Shown here piece after piece: positions 7,501-10,505 of a DNA stretch of 10,505 nt. The position numbers were made by a program, and so were the translations under genes. The stretch's first letter is position 1, and every line of letters starts with the position of its first letter. The notes below the pieces were generated by a model. That model was not told where the DNA came from and searched no databases. It was given only the letters and a program-made list of their open reading frames with translations. The DNA is from Pseudomonadota bacterium (GTDB taxonomy: Bacteria > Desulfobacterota > Anaeroferrophillalia > Anaeroferrophillales > Tharpellaceae). The stretch covers positions 1 through 10,505 of the forward strand of contig WFRT01000145.1 in the NCBI GenBank assembly GCA_015486445.1. The letters are read 5' to 3'.

Positions 7501-8329
7501 CGAGATCCTGCTTCATCTGGGTCGGCATGGTCACGCCGATGTCGGAAAAGGTTCCCATCAGGACCGGGTTGTTGAAGTCGGGCTGAAAAAGACGGTTGGG
7601 CTCGCCGACAAAGTACCTGAGGAACTCGTCGGAGAGCAATTTGATGTTTTCGATGCTGTGACTTTTCAGGAAGCCTTCCCCGGCGACAATCGCCGGCAGC
7701 ATCAACTGACGCTGCTCGATGGCTTTGAACACCAGCGGGATCAGGTAGTGCATCTCCTGGTTGTCGGCACTCATGAACTGGAGCCATCCGGTGCCGCGGG
7801 CAGCATAGAGGTCGGCATGACCGTTATGAATACTGAGGCTGCCCTTGTTGAGTTCCCGGGTCTGCATGGTCATCAGGGTCGGCAGGCGCTTGCCGGCCAC
7901 TGAATACATGTTCTTGATCTTGTAAGTCAGGCCCTGGGAAGAGGTGTTGTCGGCGTAACGGCCGCCCTGCGAAGCGGCGCCTTCGAGAAAAGCCATGGCC
8001 CCGAGTTCACTTTCGGGCTGGAAATAGAAAATCCGCTCGCCGAAAACGTTGACGAAGCCGTCGGCATAGGCCTTGGCCATGCCCTCGGCAATCGGAGTGG
8101 AAGGCGTGATCGGATAGCCCACAAGGCCGGTCACCAGACGCTTGAGGACATTGACCACAACACTGTTGCCGTCGCCGATATACGCCTCCTGGCGACTCAT
8201 CGCCGCGAATTCGTCTCCGGCCTCCTGTTTGATCGATTCAACATAGGAATCGCAATCAAACAGTCGGGCACCGTTGAAAGTATATGTAAAAGCTTTCTCG
8301 AAATCGACAGGTCTACGTTTCAATGCCAT
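4565..8329 (-). CDS. por: Single-chain pyruvate/2-oxoacid:ferredoxin oxidoreductase (PFOR family)
   Basis: Predicted to oxidise pyruvate (or a related 2-oxoacid) with CoA to acetyl-CoA and CO2, passing electrons to ferredoxin or flavodoxin; it could also run in reverse. Domains follow the order known from Desulfovibrio africanus PFOR. The pyrimidine-binding part has YPITPS (72-77) and TRELNKGSLSI (157-167), whose Arg158 matches the pyruvate-binding arginine region. Domain II follows, then the gamma domain (about 456-646) with FIGVGAEG and SRKGG. A ferredoxin domain has two clusters (C759/C762/C765/C769 and C825/C828/C831/C835). The thiamine diphosphate domain has GGDGSFYDIGNQG and NNEAYMNTG (1047-1055). 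C900, C903, C963 and C1132 match the four ligands of the proximal [4Fe-4S] cluster. The 1254 residues compare with about 1230 for D. africanus. A ~55-residue N-terminal extension and a Pro-rich linker (about 650-680) stand out. The ATG at 8329 has GAGGAGA 12 bases upstream; the in-frame TTG at 8371 lies in mobile-element target sequence and is rejected. Substrate choice is inferred. Confidence 0.93.
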   Translation of the reverse strand: MALKRRPVDFEKAFTYTFNGARLFDCDSYVESIKQEAGDEFAAMSRQEAYIGDGNSVVVNVLKRLVTGLVGYPITPSTPIAEGMAKAYADGFVNVFGERIFYFQPESELGAMAFLEGAASQGGRYADNTSSQGLTYKIKNMYSVAGKRLPTLMTMQTRELNKGSLSIHNGHADLYAARGTGWLQFMSADNQEMHYLIPLVFKAIEQRQLMLPAIVAGEGFLKSHSIENIKLLSDEFLRYFVGEPNRLFQPDFNNPVLMGTFSDIGVTMPTQMKQDLALLNAKKYVKAAMKVMNAILGTSIDVVEDYYAAESEYVVVCLGAVAGTMKEAIDYYRAKGVSVGLLRPVLFYPVCTEEISYGIQNAKVVSVLEKTGLANERYLLRDVKHAAYNERIGRSFTPVITSGIYGLGSQDFSVEDGFAVIENLLAERPMPVFSVGIKGPRVLKKVVREDYREKEVGLTFIGVGAEGVKTAQETLAKIIAKAGRYVQTSAKYGASRKGGMVIMNARVSEHPIRNCSDVSRVETLAIFNDKYLLSNSLLKFIKGIKPGGDLIINTVKSAEEIKAQATPEIRELLENATFKLVLLDATGASRKHLKRNLPGTPILGVINRIINLLPEAEFKQAFKSELSSKFKGAKAGLVEVNLELLEVPYESIPAPLSERARESAPGPVETKVPEARPIHYTPKFSRSYLEDDENAVITFPSVLGDRYRPLFIDRVLKPLQKGEEISWENFYNIVPARTSEYNDTSLIGTALPMYKAENCVACGLCIATCPDNALRVTLLRKNDYEQLSADEKQLFRPLDLKRFTGYRDAEFEESHLNINVVPQYCKGCGACVESCKSKALSLVDKTTHKPGTDSGFLSPAIYEMDASPGVATYVKAGRYLQQLMLLYSGQKFLPGGHSLCPGCGEGIIENLVFTATEMVRRNPAMIAEFYDSMPALMTMDHGRGLRHMIDHSFNVYTVNATGCAEVSCLGNPYNARVYPAGHYGFGTASAAGIGARVSLYNAFRNFYLDKLTKVLVFGGDGSFYDIGNQGLNFALGENQDITWIIYNNEAYMNTGFQKSGASRYGSNRTTSPYGMELQGKNDFHRELVGQAMAIPKVYVARLSLSNPVHAMRILTEAIAYKGPSLVEFFSPCPTGQGLPTDNLPIVLSKMMVESRAWTVFTRKPYEQVELSGNPDPAEFYPRPRKRKGEEVLPATFRDIVGLLGQFTGDEQAINEIVRVNERQNLFLWCRMQYRAGVREEMPTSEEIERIISQR

Positions 8330-8340
8330 GGCAATAATTT

Positions 8341-8347
8341 TCTCCTC
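8341..8347 (-). promoter_or_regulatory. Ribosome-binding site deciding the oxidoreductase start
   Basis: GAGGAGA on the minus strand lies 11-12 bases before the ATG at 8329, a long but usable spacing. It supports that ATG and argues against the upstream in-frame TTG at 8371, since it would then lie inside the coding region. Confidence 0.65.
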
Positions 8348-8364
8348 ATGCTGCCGCCAATTAA

Positions 8365-8372
8365 AGGCCAAC
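8365..8372. repeat. Target-site duplication, left copy
   Basis: AGGCCAAC directly abuts the left terminal repeat of the element at 8373-8610 and is repeated exactly at 8611-8618 after the right terminal repeat. This is the 8-bp duplication expected from a transposition event. Confidence 0.88.
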
Positions 8373-8610
8373 GTAACTATTCAGTCAAATCCGGGGTCGG
8401 GCGCGGCTTTTCTTCGCTAAGCGTTAAGATTTCTGTTTTTCCTCGCGCTCACTTCGCCCGCATTGCAAAACTCGCTTACGCTCAGACAGTTGCAATGCTT
8501 ATGGGCTCCCGCTCGCTGGGAAAAACGACGAAACCTTTCCGAAACCGCTCAGAAAAACCACCCCCGCCCCCTCCTGAAAGATGGGAGATAGAATTTAGCT
8601 GAATAGTTAC
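8373..8610. mobile_element. Complete MITE-like element, copy B (238 bp)
   Basis: The element is bounded by 18-base terminal inverted repeats: GTAACTATTCAGTCAAAT on the left, and on the right the reverse complement of GTAACTATTCAGCTAAAT, differing at 2 positions. It is flanked on both sides by AGGCCAAC. It holds no convincing gene, so it is non-autonomous. Ends beginning GTAA together with an 8-bp duplication fit the IS66 group, which would be the likely source of transposase; this is inference. The first 89 bases are nearly identical to the reverse complement of 1-89. An internal inverted repeat GCATTGCAA/TTGCAATGC (8460-8468 with 8490-8498) could form a hairpin. It sits 43 bases upstream of the oxidoreductase ATG, between that gene and its probable promoter. 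Confidence 0.87.
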
Positions 8611-8618
8611 AGGCCAAC
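8611..8618. repeat. Target-site duplication, right copy
   Basis: AGGCCAAC directly follows the right terminal repeat of the mobile element and matches 8365-8372 exactly. Confidence 0.88.
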
Positions 8619-8686
8619 GATAAAAAACCGGCTCGCCTGCAGTTCTCTCTCCTGATTATTGAAAAGCCAAGTGTTGCGAAATGAGC

Positions 8687-8715
8687 CTTATACGCCAAAA
8701 AGCCATCACCCGCAA
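8687..8715 (-). promoter_or_regulatory. Candidate sigma-70-type promoter for the oxidoreductase
   Basis: On the minus strand TTGCGG (8715-8710) and TATAAG (8692-8687) are separated by exactly 17 bases, a near-consensus arrangement. Transcription would start near 8680, giving a leader of about 350 bases that includes the whole mobile element; without the element and one duplication it would be about 105 bases. Seen by eye only. Confidence 0.45.
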
Positions 8716-8724
8716 CCCCAAATA

Positions 8725-8734
8725 CTGTATACAG
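8725..8734. promoter_or_regulatory. Palindrome CTGTATACAG, possible operator
   Basis: This perfect 10-bp palindrome lies 9 bases upstream of the candidate -35 box of the oxidoreductase promoter, centred near -50. TGTATACA-type palindromes are often bound by GntR-family regulators, but no such regulator is present in the window and one 10-mer palindrome could be chance. Confidence 0.3.
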
Positions 8735-8857
8735 ACTCTCGAAAATCCGTAAATATTGTTTATAATCGAAAGGATAGGTGAAAGAATATAAAAAAATAAA
8801 AAGAGCCGACATTGGACCACGTGTTGCAAGATGGAGACCCCGCCGGCAAAATTTTTC

Positions 8858-8886
8858 TTGTCACGGACCGTTCATTGTTATATTTC
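8858..8886 (+). promoter_or_regulatory. Weak candidate promoter for the cyclopropane synthase gene
   Basis: TTGTCA (8858-8863) and TATTTC (8881-8886) are 17 bases apart, 46 bases before the synthase ATG. The -10 is poor, and an alternative TATATT at 8879 would leave only 15 bases. An ATTGT/ACAAT inverted repeat overlaps it and might be an operator. Confidence 0.3.
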
Positions 8887-8931
8887 ATACAATAGGCAGC
8901 AAAGCAGAAAGAATCGACAGGAGGATCAGGT

Positions 8932-10242
8932 ATGGACAACGCGCGCTCTCTCAAGCACCAGCTGATCGACTATGGCCGCCAATGCACCACGGCTCCCCTC
9001 GAAATTATTTTCTGGGACGGCAGTCACGAAACCTTGATGCCTTCCGGGGCACCGCCGGGATCAGCAGAGCCATCCTGCACCCTGCATTTCAAAACCAGGA
9101 AAGCGGCCCAGCAGGCGATTTTCCGTGGTTCCCTGGGGTTTGGCGAGGCCTACATGACCGGGGAAATCGAAGTCGAGGGAGACCTCAGGCAGATTGTCAA
9201 AATGAGTCTCCACCCGGTTTTTTCAAGTTGCCAGGCCCCGGCCCTGGGACGTCTCCTTCCTCTGGCCGGACTTTTCTTCAATTACAACTCGGTCGACGGC
9301 GCCCACAAGGCGATCGCCCATCACTACGATCGCGGCAACGACTTCTACCAGCTGTGGCTGGACCGCAGCATGGCCTATTCCTGCGCCTATTTCAGGAATC
9401 CCGACAACTCTCTCGAACAGGCCCAGTCAGACAAGTATGAACATCTATGCCGCAAGCTCATACTGAAGCCCGGAGAACGGCTGATCGATGTCGGCTGCGG
9501 CTGGGGCGGCATGCTGATTTATGCGGCGCTCAACTACGGGATTTCCGGCACCGGCTACACCCTCTCGAAAAACCAGTTTGAATACGCCTGTTCATGGGCT
9601 GAAAAAGCCGGGGTCGCCGACCGGATCACATTCCATTTCAAGGACTACCGCGAAGCGGAAGGAACCTTCGACAAGTTTGTTTCGGTCGGCATGTTCGAAC
9701 ATGTCGGCCACAAGTACTACCCGGCTTTCTTTCGCAAAGCCGCATCCCTGCTCAAACCCGGGGGAGTGGGCCTGCTGCATACCATCGGCAAAAACGACGG
9801 CACGCCGACCGACTCGTGGATCACGACCTATATATTCCCCGGCGGCGAACTGCCCCAGCTCTATGACATCTGCCGGGTCTGCGGCCAGCAGGACCTGCGC
9901 CTGCTGGATCTCGAAAACCTGCGCTACCACTATCACCTGACCCTGGAACAGTGGCTCGCACGGTTTGAAAATAATCTGCCCCGCATCCGCGCCCTGTTTG
10001 CCGCCAGCGACCCCGCCGAATGCGAACGTTTTCTCCGCTGCTGGCGCCTCTACCTGACCGGCAGTTCCGTCAATTTCAGCCATGGCTCGTTAGACCTCTA
10101 CCAGATAACCTTCAGCCGCGGGCTCAACAACAGCCTGCCCCTGACCCGCGAACACATCTATTTAGACGATACCGCAACACCTTCTGAAAAAGCCGGAAAA
10201 ATCTTGCATCAGGGTGAAAAAAGTGACACAATTATAACATGA
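8932..10242 (+). CDS. cfa: Cyclopropane-fatty-acyl-phospholipid synthase (CFA synthase family)
   Basis: Adds a methylene group from S-adenosylmethionine across the double bond of unsaturated acyl chains in membrane phospholipids; acts at the inner face of the membrane. The 436 residues show an N-terminal substrate-binding region with LGFGEAYMTGEIEVEGDL (68-85), then HYDRGNDFYQLWLD (131-144) and YSCAYF (149-154). The SAM-binding motif DVGCGWGG is at 186-193, followed by GMFEHVG (253-259) and LLHTIG (281-286). C151, E256, H283, I285 and Y334 match the bicarbonate-binding residues of the E. coli enzyme. The residue aligned with E. coli Cys354 is Ser378 (LTGSSVNF in place of LNACAGAF). An extra ~25-residue polar tail follows the last conserved block. 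The ATG is certain: AGGAGG lies 7 bases upstream. It is transcribed away from the oxidoreductase. The methylase fold is sure; cyclopropanation, as opposed to another fatty-acid modification by this family, is likely but not proved. Confidence 0.92.
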   Translation: MDNARSLKHQLIDYGRQCTTAPLEIIFWDGSHETLMPSGAPPGSAEPSCTLHFKTRKAAQQAIFRGSLGFGEAYMTGEIEVEGDLRQIVKMSLHPVFSSCQAPALGRLLPLAGLFFNYNSVDGAHKAIAHHYDRGNDFYQLWLDRSMAYSCAYFRNPDNSLEQAQSDKYEHLCRKLILKPGERLIDVGCGWGGMLIYAALNYGISGTGYTLSKNQFEYACSWAEKAGVADRITFHFKDYREAEGTFDKFVSVGMFEHVGHKYYPAFFRKAASLLKPGGVGLLHTIGKNDGTPTDSWITTYIFPGGELPQLYDICRVCGQQDLRLLDLENLRYHYHLTLEQWLARFENNLPRIRALFAASDPAECERFLRCWRLYLTGSSVNFSHGSLDLYQITFSRGLNNSLPLTREHIYLDDTATPSEKAGKILHQGEKSDTIIT

Positions 10243-10279
10243 TTCCACCGGGAAGTTTTTTAAGAACCCCGACCGGCCC

Positions 10280-10320
10280 GGCCGCCGGCGGCCAACCATT
10301 TAGGTAAACCCGGCGCCGGG
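10280..10320. repeat. GC-rich palindromes between cfa and rnhA
   Basis: Two perfect palindromes, a 14-mer at 10280-10293 (GGCCGCCGGCGGCC) and a 12-mer at 10309-10320 (CCCGGCGCCGGG), lie in the 144-base gap between the two genes. Neither is followed by a T-run, so neither is a standard terminator. A T6 run at 10256-10261 precedes them, without a matching hairpin. Confidence 0.5.
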
Positions 10321-10386
10321 ATTCCGAACCGCCCCCGGCCGCGGGCCTTGCCAGCCGAGAGAAAATCACACAACCCTCAGGACAAC

Positions 10387-10505
10387 ATGAAAAAAGTGAC
10401 AATCTATACCGACGGCGGCTGCATCGGCAACCCCGGCCCGGGTGGGTACGGGGTTGTTCTGCTTTACGGCCCGCACCGCCGGGAACTGGCGGGAGGATTC
10501 AGAGA
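10387..10505 (+). CDS. rnhA: Ribonuclease HI, N-terminal part (cut by window edge)
   Basis: Cleaves the RNA strand of RNA-DNA hybrids in the cytoplasm. Only the first 39 codons are present. They read MKKVTIYTDGGCIGNPGPGG and continue GYGVVLLY, matching the first strands of bacterial RNase HI, including the first catalytic Asp in TDGG (residue 9). The remaining catalytic acids lie beyond the window. The ATG at 10387 is preceded by AGGA about 5 bases upstream. It runs in the same direction as the cyclopropane synthase gene, 144 bases after its stop. Confidence 0.92.
   Translation, partial: MKKVTIYTDGGCIGNPGPGGYGVVLLYGPHRRELAGGFR

Larger units (their letters stand above)
8619..8931. other. Divergent intergenic region between the oxidoreductase and cyclopropane synthase genes
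   Basis: No gene is supported here. The stretch is more AT-rich than its surroundings and should hold the promoters for both divergent genes. A GTG-started frame from 8778 runs into the synthase gene in the wrong frame and is not believed. Other visible signals are a perfect -10-like TATAAT at 8761-8766 (plus strand) without a good -35, and an imperfect inverted repeat ATTGT-N10-ACAAT at 8874-8893. Confidence 0.6.

Noticed and set aside
5861..7903. Open frame of about 680 codons on the plus strand opposite the oxidoreductase gene
   Set aside because: It is antisense to a gene with clear domain motifs. Long antisense frames are common opposite GC-rich genes with biased codon use, and its translation shows no recognisable motif.
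8330..8371. Upstream in-frame TTG start for the oxidoreductase at 8371
   Set aside because: It lies in the duplicated target sequence beside the mobile element and would place the only good ribosome-binding site inside the coding region.
8460..8498. Internal hairpin of the mobile element considered as a transcription terminator
   Set aside because: The 9-bp stem has a 21-base loop, and no T-run follows on either strand.
8348..8602. Open frame of 84 codons on the plus strand across the mobile element
   Set aside because: It starts in the oxidoreductase leader, runs through the element with no convincing ribosome-binding site, and encodes a low-complexity sequence. It is not a transposase.
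8778..9440. GTG-started frame of 220 codons overlapping the start of the cyclopropane synthase gene
   Set aside because: Most of it is the synthase coding sequence in the wrong frame, and the synthase has both an excellent ribosome-binding site and clear family motifs.
1..10505. CRISPR array, tRNA or rRNA genes
   Set aside because: No regularly spaced short repeats were seen, and no tRNA- or rRNA-like sequence was recognised on either strand by eye.

Overview
The window reads as a stretch of chromosome from an anaerobic, GC-rich bacterium. A sulfate- or metal-reducing Desulfobacterota (former Deltaproteobacteria) relative is the best guess. The reasons are the oxygen-independent (cbi-type) cobalamin genes, a giant one-chain pyruvate/2-oxoacid:ferredoxin oxidoreductase carrying iron-sulfur clusters, and an exported protein resembling the NrfJ-related group. 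The taxonomic call is inference.

Layout, left to right. Positions 1-89 are the cropped end of a small mobile element. Positions 92-3177 (minus strand, read right to left) hold a tight cobalamin operon: cbiL, cbiC, cbiD and a short precorrin-2 dehydrogenase, with gaps of 2 and 14 bases and one 8-base overlap. Positions 3228-3541 are its leader: a cobalamin riboswitch, a hairpin just after it, and a rho-independent attenuator ahead of cbiL. Positions 3571-4416 (minus) encode a membrane-anchored or exported two-domain protein of the NrfJ-related, OB-fold-like type. Positions 4565-8329 (minus) encode the 1254-residue oxidoreductase. Positions 8330-8931 separate it from a divergent gene and contain a complete 238-bp non-coding mobile element (8373-8610) with terminal inverted repeats and an 8-bp target duplication, plus a candidate promoter for the oxidoreductase. 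Positions 8932-10242 (plus) encode a cyclopropane-fatty-acyl-phospholipid synthase, followed by the start of ribonuclease HI (10387 to the window end).

How the genes work together. Precorrin-2 dehydrogenase makes sirohydrochlorin, the branch point to siroheme and cobalamin. CbiL, CbiD and CbiC then carry out the C20 methylation, the C1 methylation and the methyl migration of corrin-ring synthesis. The riboswitch should shut the operon down when cobalamin is plentiful. The oxidoreductase links pyruvate (or another 2-oxoacid) and acetyl-CoA to ferredoxin. The cyclopropane synthase and RNase HI are housekeeping genes with no evident link to the rest.

I see no clearly new multi-gene system. The items most worth a second look are the pair of near-identical inverted element copies about 8.3 kb apart (one lying in the leader of the oxidoreductase), the uncharacterised NrfJ-like gene wedged between the oxidoreductase and the riboswitch, and the serine replacing the active-site-region cysteine in the cyclopropane synthase.
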